From NCBI GenBank assembly GCA_020205615.1, contig CM035166.1, forward strand, positions 85,764,862 to 85,828,861: a DNA stretch of 64,000 nucleotides, read 5' to 3'. Below, in pieces: positions 33,184 to 44,073 of the stretch. The first letter of the stretch is position 1; each line of letters begins with the position of its first letter. The notes below the pieces were generated by a model that saw only the letters and a list, made by a program, of their open reading frames with translations, was not told the origin of the DNA and did no database searches. The stretch is from Panax quinquefolius (lineage: Eukaryota; Streptophyta; Magnoliopsida; Apiales; Araliaceae). A program made the translations under genes and the position numbers.

Positions 33184-33234
33184 CCGCTAGTAATTCTAAC
33201 AGATTTTTAATGTGTCCGTTAGAAGTACTAGCGG
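33184..33234. repeat. Inverted repeat, 20-bp arms
   Basis: CCGCTAGTAATTCTAACAGA (33184-33203) pairs with 33215-33234 with two mismatches around an 11-base loop. It may be the end or core of a small palindromic element. It abuts the presumed copia LTR. Confidence 0.65.
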
Positions 33235-33246
33235 ACTACTACAACT

Positions 33247-33692
33247 TGTTCACTAGTAAGGAGAACTTTTCTCGGTGCTAAGATCACTGACGAAATTCTA
33301 CTCCAGGATTCAACGATTCTTCTCCCAACTTATTGAAGGTAAGGAACAAAAGCTTTTGAAGATGATAACAACTACTTCCTTTTTTGTTTTTATCACATAA
33401 CAAAAGAGTCTCAGCTTTATTTATAGTATACAGACAAAGATAACAACGGTAACTCCACTTTATTGCTAAAAACGATACACAAAATTGAAGGAAAGTAACG
33501 GTACTCAAAAATTAAAGGAAAACAACGGTACAATTTTTTTCTTAACAAACCTTTCCCCAATAATAGGTCTTTTAATATATATGGAATAATTACAAAATAT
33601 ATTTTGAACAGTTACAAAATATTCATAAATTAATATGTATATTTTTATTTTTATTTAACTTTTTAATATTTTATTTTGCATAAAATACAACA
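33247..33692 (-). repeat. Probable copia-type LTR (minus strand)
   Basis: Read on the minus strand it starts TGTTGTATTTTATGC at 33692 and ends GAACA at 33247, giving TGTT...AACA ends and 446 bp. A purine tract ATATGGGGGAT (33693-33703) precedes it, and a TATAAATA box lies inside (33418-33425). These are typical of a copia 3' LTR. Boundaries are deduced from motifs only. Confidence 0.4.
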
Positions 33693-33936
33693 ATCCCCCA
33701 TATATTACAAAATAAAAATAAAATAAAATGAGTAAGAAATATAATAATGCAGTGCGTTAACACTGGTGTCTTTTGGACTATGAACCAATGTATAGAGTGA
33801 ATGAGACTTGATTCATAGGAATTTGGTGAAATGAAAATTTCTATGAACCTTTTTCCTTTTTATGAATCAGTAATCATATTACTCACACTACAAACTCTAA
33901 TTAGAAGTTGTTCTACGCGATTTGGCACATTTTAGC
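33693..33936 (-). other. Probable copia internal flank
   Basis: It holds the purine tract and AT-rich sequence before it on the minus strand. No pol frame can be recognised. It is cut at 33936 by the Tk5 LTR, whose left flank is TTAGC. Confidence 0.3.
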
Positions 33937-34874
33937 TGTGACGCTCCCAAAATAGGTATACATCACCCATTCTGAGTCGCCAAATACATGGTACAGAAAA
34001 CAACTACAACTTCATTATTACAATTATCGTGCAAAATACGACAACACATATGTTATGAGTTTAAATACAAATATTGTCTTCTAGACAGTATTCAAACTCA
34101 AATAAGTCATCATTACAATTATTGAAATACTATTTTACAAAATAGTGAGGACTACTAAAACAACTGACTGAGAGCATCACTCCACACCCCGGCTAATTCC
34201 CGCTATATTTTCGCCTCTTGAGAAAAAAATGGAACAAAAAGGAAAAGGGTGAGTTAAACTAGCTCAGTAAAGAATATTATGACTATGATAATGAACAAAA
34301 AATTATCGTTAGCCTTCAACAAATCAAATAAAATATAATGGACAACATGTTTTAGATCAATATTCGCAGCGGAAATAAAAATTCATTAGAAGAGTTAAGT
34401 AGAGAATGAAATCTACTATCTTCTATGATTTAAAAGTTCATCATCAATATTTTATCCCTGTAACATCAATCAATATACATCTTGAAACAAATATTCATCT
34501 TTGCACTACGGGACAAAGATATTCATCTGTATCACCAGTTGGTCATGTTCATCTCAACACATGTTCATCTTTGTACTACTGGCCAAAGATATTCATCAGG
34601 TAATCATTCATCTTTGCACTACATGCCAAAGATATTCAGTTATATAATCATTTAGGACTGAGGATGATGAAAAATATTTTTAAGAAACGAATCCAGTGAA
34701 ATAAAAGGACAAAGATTAGGGATTCATACTTTGGATAATCCAAGTTTAAAAATACTCCATAATAAACCATAGTGGAGTAAAAATTCAAGAATAAAGATCA
34801 AAACATGGATACAATCAAAGATAGTAACCATAATAGACATCTTGGACAAAGAAGAGAAAATTTCATTTTTCTGT

Positions 34875-35015
34875 GAATAGTATTGTATACGTGAATAGTA
34901 ACCCCAATACGAAAAGGTAGAAATTCCACAAGAAAATCATACTTCGTGAATAGTACCGTATTCGTGAATAGTGCCATATTCGTAAATAGTGTCGTATACG
35001 TGAATAGTAACCTCG
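34875..35015 (-). repeat. TACTATTCA minisatellite in the Tk5 LTR
   Basis: Six or more units of GTGAATAGTA with spacers such as CCGTATTC and GTCGTATAC (on + strand). It is homologous to the 29556-29765 array. The open frames predicted across it are repeats read through. Confidence 0.75.
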
Positions 35016-35282
35016 ACATGAAAAGATAAAAATTTCACAATAAAATTCATACCAATATTTCAGCATAATGATATTAAATGAAATAACATCATTTACGAAG
35101 AAAATAACATCCCTTACCTCAAAAGAATAGTACTTCTGAATGAAATATCGGATATAACGCTGAAAGAAACTTGCACTGAATAGCAACTCTCAAAGTATCT
35201 AAATACTCGCAAAATACGCTCGATAATATAGAGAGAGAAAGCTTATGATTCTGGTGTGATTTTCAATTCTAACTAAACACCC

Positions 35283-35290
35283 TATTTATA
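35283..35290 (-). promoter_or_regulatory. TATA box of the Tk5 LTR
   Basis: TATAAATAGG on the minus strand at the family position. Confidence 0.5.
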
Positions 35291-36447
35291 GGAAAATGCT
35301 TAGAACGCCAAAGCAGACTAACCTTCTACATGATGGCTTTACCTGCTACTATTCATGCCCACCACATTTGAAATAAAATTTTAGCATATTTCTCACCAAT
35401 CAAAATTGGGGCCCACCCATTCTAAAAATTTCCAAAATGTTTTAAAATTTAAACAATAATTAGAAACTTCAAAAATTCATAATAAATAGCCCTTTATCAG
35501 AAAAAATCAAATCTCAAAAAATTTAATTCTCTACAACTTTGTAGAAGAAAGTTTTTCCAAATTCCAAACAGAAAATGCCCGAAATCCACATACAGATGAT
35601 TTTTAATACCTCCATTCCGACAAAATACTGATAAAATACCTCAGCATTAATTCCTTTATTTATATCCACATAAAAATAAATATTTTTTTATCATATAAAT
35701 CAATAATTAATTATTCACAAATAATATTACAGAATCACAATAATGACAACCAGGTCATTCCCAGGAAAGAGGGGGCTTTCCGATAAGGATTTTTCCTTAT
35801 TGGCGCACAATTAGGTGACCAAACCCCTTTCCTAGACAGAACTTCATTAGACATTGTCAATAATAATATCTAATAATATTATTCAAATAATTTGAATTAT
35901 TGATCTGATAATGGAAAATATTGTGCAGTGACAATTATTGAAACAACAATAATATAAAATATCAATGTAGCAATTATTGAATCAATAAAATAAAATATTG
36001 AACAGTAATTATTGTAACAATTATTGAGTAGTGCATTCTTATGTAAGAATCAATAATCCAAAAATACTGTGCAATACCGTGTTCTACTGTGCAACAACGC
36101 GTATTACTATATTTTAACCATAGAGTATTCGAACAATTGTTAATCTTCAGAATAACTACTGTAATTATTTGTAAAAACTCAAACTTGTCATTTTCTTCAC
36201 CTGACCGTTTTCCGTTATGGGGCCCACAAATGGCTGCGCTATCGTACGAATATTTCCGACAGAAAGAATATTCCATGACCAAACGAATATTCCTCGACAA
36301 CAATGAATATTTTATAAACACTTGCTTATTTTGCAAAATTTGTACATTTCATCCATAACCAAAGCATTATATCGAATTAAAACCTTATTATTCAAAATAA
36401 TAATTAGAGAAAATTTAATTTTATTTATAAAAACTTAGGGTCTTATA

Positions 36448-36459
36448 ACCTCCCCTCCT
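36448..36459 (-). other. Polypurine tract of Tk5
   Basis: AGGAGGGGAGGT on the minus strand directly before the 3' LTR. Confidence 0.75.
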
Positions 36460-36932
36460 TATAAAATTTCATCCTCAAAATTGATGTACATACCTGGTGT
36501 TTCGAAAAGGTGGGGATACCTCGTTTTCATTTCTGATTCCAACTCCCAGGTCATTTTCTCAATAGCATGGTTCCTCCACAAAACTTTAACTTGTGGTATA
36601 ACCTTTATGCGAAGGAGAAGCTCCTTCCTATCCAAAATCTTAACAGGTACTTCTTCTTCGTACGTTAAATCTTTGGCTATCTCGTCTGGTTCTAACTCAA
36701 TAATGAGGTTCGGGTCTTTCACATATTTACGAAGTATAGATATGTGAAAAAGATTATGAACACGAGACATGCTTGGAGGTAATGCGAGTCTATATGCCAC
36801 ATTTCCTATTCGGTCAAGAATCTCAAATGGACTAGAAAATCGTGGATTGAGCTTTCCTCTTTTCTCGAATCTTGTAACTCCCTTCCATGGAGCAATACGT
36901 AACAATACATGATCGCCAATATTAAATTCCAC
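36459..36932 (-). pseudogene. Tk5 integrase C-terminal domain and chromodomain
   Basis: A 157-codon open piece. It begins in the DNA-binding part (FNIGDHVLLRIAPWKGVTRF), followed by the GPF/Y-like SSPFEILDRIGNVAYRLALP, MSRVHNLFHISILRKYV, and the chromodomain segment VKILDRKELLLRIKVIP, VKVLWRNHAIEKMTWELE, YPHLFETPG. The aromatic cage residues of classical chromodomains are only partly kept, as usual in the Tekay clade. A one-base frame break near 36930-36990 separates it from the integrase core. Confidence 0.85.
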
Positions 36933-37671
36933 GTCCTTTCGATGAAGATCCGCATAACTCTTTTGTCGATCCTGTGCCGTTTGTATACATTATCGGATCA
37001 TTTGGATCTTCTATGTAGTCATTCATACCAACTCTGGTCCCAACAACGTTGCTTCTCCCCACCTCATCCCAACATACTAGAGAGTGACATTTTCGTCCAT
37101 ACAACGCTTCGAATGGAAGAATGCTTATACTTTCTTGATAACTGTTGTTGTGCGAGAATTCCACTAATGGTAGGTACTTATCCCAACTCCCTTTGAAATC
37201 TAGGACACAGAGTCTTAATAGATCTTCAAGAGTTTGAATAGTCCTTTTTGATTGCCCGTCCATTTGAGGATGGTATGTCGAACTGAATCGTAAATCTGTG
37301 CACATAGCTTTCTGCAAGCTAACCCAAAATCGTAAAGTGAATCTTGGGTCACGATCCGAAACTATGGATACTGGCATGCCATGCAATCTCACAATCTCAT
37401 TCACGTACATACGAGTAAGACGTTCAAGGGAATAAGTCTCCCGTATAGGCAAGAAATAAGTAGACTTGGTTAATCTATCAACAATAACCCAAATCACATC
37501 TATGCCTTGAGAAACATTGGGAATACCTGTAACGAAATTCATGGTAATGTGTTCCCACTTCCATTTCAAAATCTCAAGTGGTTGCAATGGACCCTTTGAC
37601 ACTTGATGCTCCGCCTTTACATGTTGACAAGTTAAACACCTCGAGATAAACTTCGCGATCTCTCTCTTCAT
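36922..37671 (-). pseudogene. Tk5 integrase core, two of three catalytic residues lost
   Basis: A 249-codon open frame: CLTCQHVKAEHQVSKGPLQP, KWEHITMNFVTGIP, DRLTKSTYFLPIRETY, VSDRDPRF, YHPQMDGQSKRTIQTLEDLL, LPLVEFSHNNSYQ. The first catalytic Asp is Asn (ITMNF for ITMDF) and the catalytic Glu is Lys (SKRT for SERT). The second Asp (SDRD) is kept. Both losses are G-to-A on the coding strand. The protein could not cut or join DNA even if expressed. Confidence 0.85.
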
Positions 37672-37926
37672 ATTGCTCCACCAAAATGTATGTCAAATAT
37701 CATGAAACATTTTGGTACTCCCATGATGGATTGCAAACGGTGTGTTGTGTGCCTCCATCATAATTCTATGCTTCAAGTCAGAATCGTTAGGAACGTAAAG
37801 TCTGGAGTTGACTCGAAGTATTCCTTCTTCATCGATTTTTGCTTCTAGAATAGCACCTTCTTGCACTTTCTTCTTCATACACATCAGCTCCAGGTCCGTA
37901 GCCAGAGCAACTTTAACTTTATCGAT
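37672..37926 (-). pseudogene. Tk5 integrase zinc-finger N-terminus
   Basis: The 63-codon piece 37693-37884 reads MCMKKKVQEGAILEAKIDEE, RVNSRLYVPND, HNTPFAIHHGSTKMFHDI. The first His of HHCC is in HHGSTKMFHD. A TGA right after FHDI breaks the frame before the TFWWSNMKRE segment. Confidence 0.8.
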
Positions 37927-38445
37927 TCAAGTTGATTCTATTCGTATATTTGACATCATCACGTGGGTCCCTGGAGTCTTTAAATCTATCTCCATCCTTT
38001 GTAAGTCGTACAAAATGGGTCTTTGTGTTAACATAATCGTACTTGTACCCGTATATGATTTTCTACTCAATGCGTCAGCTACTACGTTCGCTTTTCCAGG
38101 ATGGTATTGAATGGTATGATCGTAATCTTTCAACAACTCGAGCCAACGTCGTTGCCGCATGTTGAGTTCCTTTTGGGTGAAGAAATATTTAAGGCTTTTA
38201 TGATCCGTATAAATCTCCACTTTCTCCCCATACAGGTAGTGTCTCCAAATTTTCAACGCGAAAATGACTGCTGCCAACTCCAGATCATGAGTAGGATAAT
38301 TCCTCTCATATTCTTTGAGTTGTCGCGAGGCATAGGCTATGACTTTCCCATGTTGCATGAGAACAAATCTTAACCCTTTGCCTAATGCATCACTGTAGAT
38401 AACAAAACCATCCGAACCAGGTGGTTTTGTCAGAACAGGTGCCAA
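37927..38445 (-). pseudogene. Tk5 RNase H
   Basis: A 172-codon open piece with all recognisable RNase H elements: GFVIYSDAL (first Asp), [29 protein letters not shown] (Glu), [15 protein letters not shown] (second Asp), [30 protein letters not shown]. It looks catalytically complete. It ends at the [14 protein letters not shown] linker to integrase. A frame break near 38446-38466 separates it from RT. Confidence 0.85.
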
Positions 38446-38466
38446 AATGAGTCTCCTCTTGAGCTC

Positions 38467-39039
38467 TTAGAAACTCCTCTTGCATTCCTCGCTCCATACG
38501 AATTTTTTATCTTTTTGAGTCAGCTGAGTTAACGGAGTAGCGATTCGAGAAAATCCTTCCACGAATCTCCGATAATAACCAGCTAAGCCCAGAAAGCTAC
38601 GTACCTCAGTCACCGACTTTGGTTGCTCCCAACTTTGTATTGCTTCAATCTTCGCTAGGTCAACAGATACTCCATGTTTTGACACCACACGCCCAAGGAA
38701 TGCTACTTCCTCATGCCAGAACTCACATTTCTTCAGCTTGGCATATAACTTATTTTCACGAAGCCTTTGAAGTACCAACTTCAAATGACGCTCATGATCT
38801 TCACGGCTTTTGGAATAGATGAGGATGTTATCAATAAAGACAACAACGAACTGATCCAAATATTCCTTGAACACACGGTTCATCATATTCATGAAAGAAG
38901 CAGGAACATTAGTTAGTCCAAAAGATATGACTAAGAATTCATAATGCCCGTACCGTGTTCTGAAAGAAGTCTTCGGAATATCCTCAGTTTTAATCTTCAG
39001 CTGATGATATCCAGAACGAAGATTGATCTTTGAAAAGAA
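38467..39039 (-). pseudogene. Tk5 RT palm and thumb, FIDN in the active site
   Basis: The open piece 38467-38892 starts [19 protein letters not shown] and has [17 protein letters not shown] where the F/YxDD motif should be: the second Asp is Asn (GAC to AAC), which destroys metal binding. The thumb [20 protein letters not shown] and [17 protein letters not shown] is intact. 38893-39039 holds [14 protein letters not shown] and [14 protein letters not shown] in frame, after a stop at LLGA. Confidence 0.85.
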
Positions 39040-39359
39040 TTATGCTCCTAGCAACTGGTCTAGCAGGTCATAAATGCGAGGTAGCGGATACCTATTCTTG
39101 ATGGTGACATGGTTCAATTCCCGGTAGTCAATACAAAGTCGCATACTCCCGTCTTTCTTCTTTACGAATAAAACAGGAGCACCCCAAGGAGATGTACTAG
39201 GATGAATGAAACTGATGTCTAACAACTCCTGTAGTTGGACCTTTAACTCCTGAAGTTCAATATGAGCCATTCGATATAGGGTTTTAGAAATGGGTTTTGT
39301 ACCGGGTTCAAGGTCAATAAAGAATTCAACTTCACGTTCTGGGGGTAGACCGGAAAGTT
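39040..39359 (-). pseudogene. Tk5 RT fingers
   Basis: Reading [96 protein letters not shown]. The open frame runs on into the Tk6 LTR (39360-39432), which is chimeric and not real protein. The other side of the Tk6 insertion (EFPDIFPKEL, 45370 on) completes the protease-RT junction. Confidence 0.85.
39355..39359. repeat. Target site duplication of Tk6, left copy
   Basis: AAGTT before TGTGACGCCCC. It is repeated at 45369-45373 after TTTTACA. Confidence 0.9.
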
Positions 39360-41870
39360 TGTGACGCCCCCAAAATAGGTATACATCACCTATTCTGAGT
39401 CGCCAAATACATGGTACATAATACAAATACAATCTTTAATATACAACAAGAGAGCTGTGAGTTTTAATACAAATACTGTCTTCTAGACAATATCCACTCT
39501 AAAAAATAAGTCCTCATTACATTTATTGTCACACTATTTAATAGAATATTGAGGACAACTAGTTAATACTATCATCCAGACCATCACTCCGTTCCCCGAC
39601 TCGTTCCAGCTACGTTCTCATTTCCTGAAGAGAATAGTGAAAGAAAGGGTGAGCTCAACTAGCCCAGTAAGAAATATTATGACAAAGATAATGCAGAATA
39701 AATTATCATTAGCCTTCAACAGTGTTAAACTGATAAAATATAACAAACATCAAGTTTAATTGCAGTGGAACAAGAAATCCATTAGAAGAGTCAAGTAGAG
39801 AATAAAATCTACTATCTTCTATGATTTAAAAGGTTTTTCATGACTTTTATCGCCGAGACTCAACTTAATAAATAATTCACATCATCGAATCACCCCTGCA
39901 CTACGGCCAAGGATATTCTTTAGTATCACGACCACAATTATCCATGCACTACGGGCCAAGAATATTTGTGTATTCATTAATGGTCATGATTATGCCAACA
40001 ACTGTCCATCAATGCACTACGGGCCAATGAGGACTTTTACCACATCATTTGTAATATTACGGTCATGATTACACCGAATAATCCCTAGTCATAATCATAC
40101 CAAGTCCATCTATGCACTACAAGCCACAGATGACTTTCAAAAAAATATAAACATGAGGATGATGACAATGATATAAGAATTCAATAAAACAAGTTCAAGA
40201 ATTAATTTATCCAGAACTAATAATGTCCAAATTGTCAACATGATCATCGCTTTGTAGAGTAAAATTCAAGAATGCTCGAGGAAGAATATTTCCATGAAAA
40301 GATATCTTTGGATGAAGCGCAAATATCAAGGATATTCCACTAATTTCATGGAGTATAGAAATCAAAACTTTAACCAGTTGAGTATAATAAAGAATGGAAT
40401 AACAAAAGAAATCACCATGCATGCGGTATTTGAATAGACAAAGTTATTCCAACAGAATACTAAATAACGGAACGTGTCAAAGCGTAAATTCGCGCACCGC
40501 TGGGATGTTCCAACAAAATAATAAAGAATGGAATAACAACAGAAATCACCATGTATGCGGTATTTAGCATAGACAAGTTATTCCAATGTAATATTAATAA
40601 GGGCGGAATCAGTCCCAGAAGAAAACGCATGACGGGATATTCCAAAAGAATAATAATAAAGAGCGAAACCGTGTCCGGCGTAAAACGCATGAGATAGGAT
40701 ATTCAAATGAATAATAAAGACGGAACGGAATCAAAGGCACAAAAACGATAAACGAGGATATTCCAATGTAATAATAAAGACGGAATAATAGAAGAATGTC
40801 ACCAAGTATAGGGTAACCCGCGTATACAGGTTATTCCAACAGAATAATAAAGAATGGAATAACATAAGTTCTCTTCATGAATACAAAAGAATAACACCCC
40901 TTACGAGTACAACAAATAATATTCCCTACCTTAAGAAGAAGAGTCTTTGGATATATAAGTAGTGAAGTAGCGAGAATACTTTCTTCTTTCTCTCTATAGT
41001 TTATCTCTCAGAGTTCAAATTGAATTCATAAGAAAATAATGAAGGAATGAGCTTCTATTTATAGAAAAAATGAATTTGCATAGTAACTAACTCATGAACG
41101 GTCCAGATTGATTTACTTTAACTCGATGGTCCATATTTAAAGCAAAATCTTTTAATAAAATATAATATATTCAATTTATAATCTAATAAAACGAATAACT
41201 TTATAAAGGATTTTACTATGCAAATACTACGCAGCACTATGCAAATACTATGCATAATAAAATATAATATATTCTAATTATTGTCTAATAAAACAAATAA
41301 CTTTATAAAATATTCTATTTTATATAAAAAGATTTTACTATGCAAAACACTATGCAGACACTATACAATACTATGCATAATAGAATATAATATATTCTAT
41401 TTATAGAATAACTTTATAAAAGTATTCTGCTTTTATAAAAAAGATTTTCAATATTATTACATTAATAATACCAACAAAACCGAGTGACTTATCACGTAAG
41501 CATCAATAATTTATCTGCAGTGCTACTACTTATGCAACCACATGTATTCTTTGTACTTTTAACACGGGTGTTTCAATAGTTAACGGTAAAACTTCCTATA
41601 GTTATTTCATATAAAGTATTTTTGTCGCTTTTTTCAATCAAATAATAATTCCGTTAATAGGGGTCCACCAATGATTGTCTTGGTTATATTTAATATTCCC
41701 TGTTAAAACGAATATTCCCGACCAATCGAATATTATATAACAACTTGCGTGACTTTTGCAAAATTTATAAATATTACCCACAACTATAACATTATATCAA
41801 TTTCACTCCATAATATTCAAAATAATATTTATAGAAAATTCATCTTTATTCAAAAAGTTGGGGTTTTACA
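39360..41870 (-). repeat. Tk6 3' LTR
   Basis: It starts (minus) TGTAAAACCCC at 41870 and ends GGGGGCGTCACA at 39360, about 2.5 kb. It has GTAGTGCAT units (39900-40130), the 60-bp unit array (40440-40870), TATA at 41056-41063, and GCATAGTG repeats (41215-41370). Confidence 0.85.
41056..41063 (-). promoter_or_regulatory. TATA box of the Tk6 3' LTR
   Basis: TATAAATAGAAGC on the minus strand; downstream (lower coordinates) TTAAGGTAGGG near 40929-40939 replaces the donor consensus. Confidence 0.55.
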
Positions 41871-41883
41871 ATCTCCCATTCTT
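41871..41883 (-). other. Polypurine tract of Tk6
   Basis: AAGAATGGGAGAT on the minus strand directly before the 3' LTR. Confidence 0.75.
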
Positions 41884-42673
41884 ATGAAATTTTGCCCTCG
41901 AAATTAGGGTACGTACCTAGTATATTGAAGAGGTAAGGATACCTTGATTTCATTTCAAATTCTAACTCCCAAGTCATTTTCTCAACATCGTGGTTTCTCC
42001 ACAAAACTTTAACTTGAGGTATAACCTTGGAGCGAAGAATATGTTCCTTCTTATCCAAGATTTGAACAAGAACCTCTTCATACGTCAAATCTTCCGCTAT
42101 TTCGTCCAGTTCTAACTCAATAATGTGGTTCGGGTCTTCCACATATTTACGTAACATGGATATGTGAAAAAAGTTATGAACACGAGACATACTTGGCGGT
42201 AAAGCGAGTCTATAGGCCACAGTTCCTACTTAATCAAGGATTAAAAATGGGCCAATGAATCTAGGATTGAGCTTTCCTCTCTTTCCAAATCTCGTAACTC
42301 CTTTCCACGGAGCAACTCGTAACAACACATGATCTCCTATATCGAATTCCACATCCTTTTGATGAAGATCAACATAACTCTTTTGTCGATCTTGTGAGGT
42401 TTTTATACGTTGTCGGATCGTTTGAATATTTTCCGTAGTCATACGTACCAACTCCGGTCCCAACAACGTTGCTTCACCCACCTCATCCCAAAGATATCTT
42501 GGAGAAACGACACTTTCTTCCATACAACGCTCGAATGGAGCCATGCCAATACTTGCTTGATAAGCTGTTGTTGTAGGAAAACTCCACCAATGGTAAGAAC
42601 TTGTCCCAACTTCCTTGAAGTCAAGGACACATAGTCTTAATAGATCTTCAAGAGTTTGAATCGTCCTCTCCAT
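41882..42673 (-). pseudogene. Tk6 integrase C-terminal half and chromodomain
   Basis: Two open pieces: 42230-42673 (SERT equivalent at its start, then TIQTLEDLLRLC, MAPFERCMEESVV, LLGPELVRMTTENIQ, GDHVLLRVAPWKGVTRFGKR, NPRFIGPFLILD) and 41882-42220 (YRLALPPSMSRVHNFFHISM, KVLWRNHDVEKMTWELEFEM). A TAA for CGA (ILD then stop) separates them, and the NNSYQ region is frame-shifted. Confidence 0.85.
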
Positions 42674-43350
42674 TGCTGTTAAATTCGAGGATGATATCTT
42701 AGAACTAAATCATAAATCCGTGCCCATAGCTTTTTATAAACTAACCCAAAATCGTGAAGTGAATCTTGGGTCTCAATCAGAAACTATGGATACTGGCATA
42801 CCATGCAGTCTTACAATCTCATTTATGTACATGCGAGCAAGATGTTCAAGTGTATAAGTTTCTCGTATCGGTAAGAAATGAGCAGACTTGGTTAATCTAT
42901 CAACAATGACCCAAATCGTATCTATACCTTGAGAAACCTTAGGAAGATCGGTAACGAAATCCATGGTAATGTGCTCCCACTTCCATTCTAGAATTTCAAG
43001 TGGTTGCAATGGACCTTTTGGTACTTGATGCTCCGCCTTGATTCGTTGACACGTTAGACACCTTGAGATAAACAGCGCTATCTCTCTCTTCATATTGCTC
43101 CAATAAAATGTATGACGAATATCATGATACATTTTGGTACTCCCAGGATGGAATGCAAACGGTGTGTTATGCGCCTCCATCATGATTTTATACTTTAAAT
43201 CAGGGTCGTTAGGAACACAAAGTCTGGAGTTGACTCGAAGTATTCCTTCTTCATCGATTCTTGCTTCCTGCATAGCACCTTCTTGCACTTTCTTCCTTAT
43301 ACGCATCACCTCCGTGTCCGTAGCTGAAAGCAACTTTAACTTTATCAATT
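42674..43350 (-). pseudogene. Tk6 integrase N-terminal half
   Basis: The open piece 42773-43348 (191 codons) has [70 protein letters not shown] (first catalytic Asp kept), [19 protein letters not shown], and ends VSIVSD (second Asp) directly before TGA, which replaces CGA (Arg). This is a C-to-T type change. Confidence 0.85.
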
Positions 43351-44070
43351 AAAGTCGGTTCTACTCGTATATTCGCCATCATCACATGGGTCCCTGGAGT
43401 CTTTAACTCTATCTCCATCCTTTGCAAGTCACACAAAATGGGCCTTTGCGTTGACAATATCGCATTCGCACTTGCATATGATCTTCTACTTAATGCGTCA
43501 GCTACCACGTTCGCTTTTCCAGGATGGTATTGGATGGTATGATCATAATCTTTCAACAGTTCAAGCCAACGTCGTTGTCGCATGTTGAGTTCCTTTTGAG
43601 TGAAGAAATATTTGAGGCTTTTGTGATCCGTAAAGATCTACACTTTCTCCCCATACAAGTAATGCCTCCAAATCTTTAGTGCGAAGACAACAACTTCCAA
43701 CTCTAGATCATGAGTAGGATAATTCCTCTCATATTCTTTGAGTTGTCGTGAGGCATAGGCTATGACTTTCCCATGTTGCATGAGAACACATCCTAACCCT
43801 TTTCCCGAATCATCACTGTAGATGACAAATCCCTCCGAACCAGATGGTATTGTCAGAACAGGTGCTGAAATGAGTCTCCTCTTGAGTTCTTGAAAACTCT
43901 TCTCACATTCCTCGCTCCAACCGAACTTTGTATCTTTCCGAGTCAGCTGAGTTAGTGGAGTAGCGATTCAAGAAAACCCTTCTACGAATCTCCGATAATA
44001 ACCAGCTAAGCCGAGAAAGCTACGTACTTCGGTCACTGATTTAGGTTGCTCCCAGCTTTGAATAGCTTCA
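43351..44070 (-). pseudogene. Tk6 RNase H and RT thumb remnant
   Basis: [20 protein letters not shown] and [19 protein letters not shown] are in an open piece (43251-43583). Upstream the RNase H motifs [18 protein letters not shown] and TDHKS can be read with a stop near 43637 (TAG for GAG). RT thumb codons ([22 protein letters not shown]) reach to 44070, where the sequence jumps into the LTR. Confidence 0.8.
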
Positions 44071-44073
44071 ACA
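44068..44073. other. Deletion junction RT to 5' LTR in Tk6
   Basis: RT sequence (AATAGCTTCAA) passes directly into LTR array sequence (CAACAGAATAATAAAG). The short shared CAA suggests microhomology joining. About 3-4 kb are missing compared with Tk1. Confidence 0.75.

Larger units (their letters stand above)
33937..36447 (-). repeat. Tk5 3' LTR
   Basis: On the minus strand it starts TATAAGACCC (TG mutated) at 36447 and ends GGGAGCGTCACA at 33937. It is the same subtype as the Tk2 LTR, with the GGTCACC and GAAAGCCCCCTCTTTCCTGGG block at 35750-35830. TATA is at 35283-35290 and a GTGAATAGTA minisatellite at 34875-35015. Confidence 0.85.

Noticed and set aside
33284..33508. 74-codon minus-strand frame
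   Set aside because: It lies across the presumed copia LTR, contains its TATA box, and has no protein motif.
36909..38373. Plus-strand frames of 88-100 codons across Tk5 pol
   Set aside because: They lie opposite the integrase and RNase H frames and carry no recognisable motif.
39360..39432. N-terminal extension of the Tk5 RT frame into [20 protein letters not shown]
   Set aside because: This text is the end of the Tk6 LTR read on the minus strand. The TSD shows it is inserted sequence, not part of RT.
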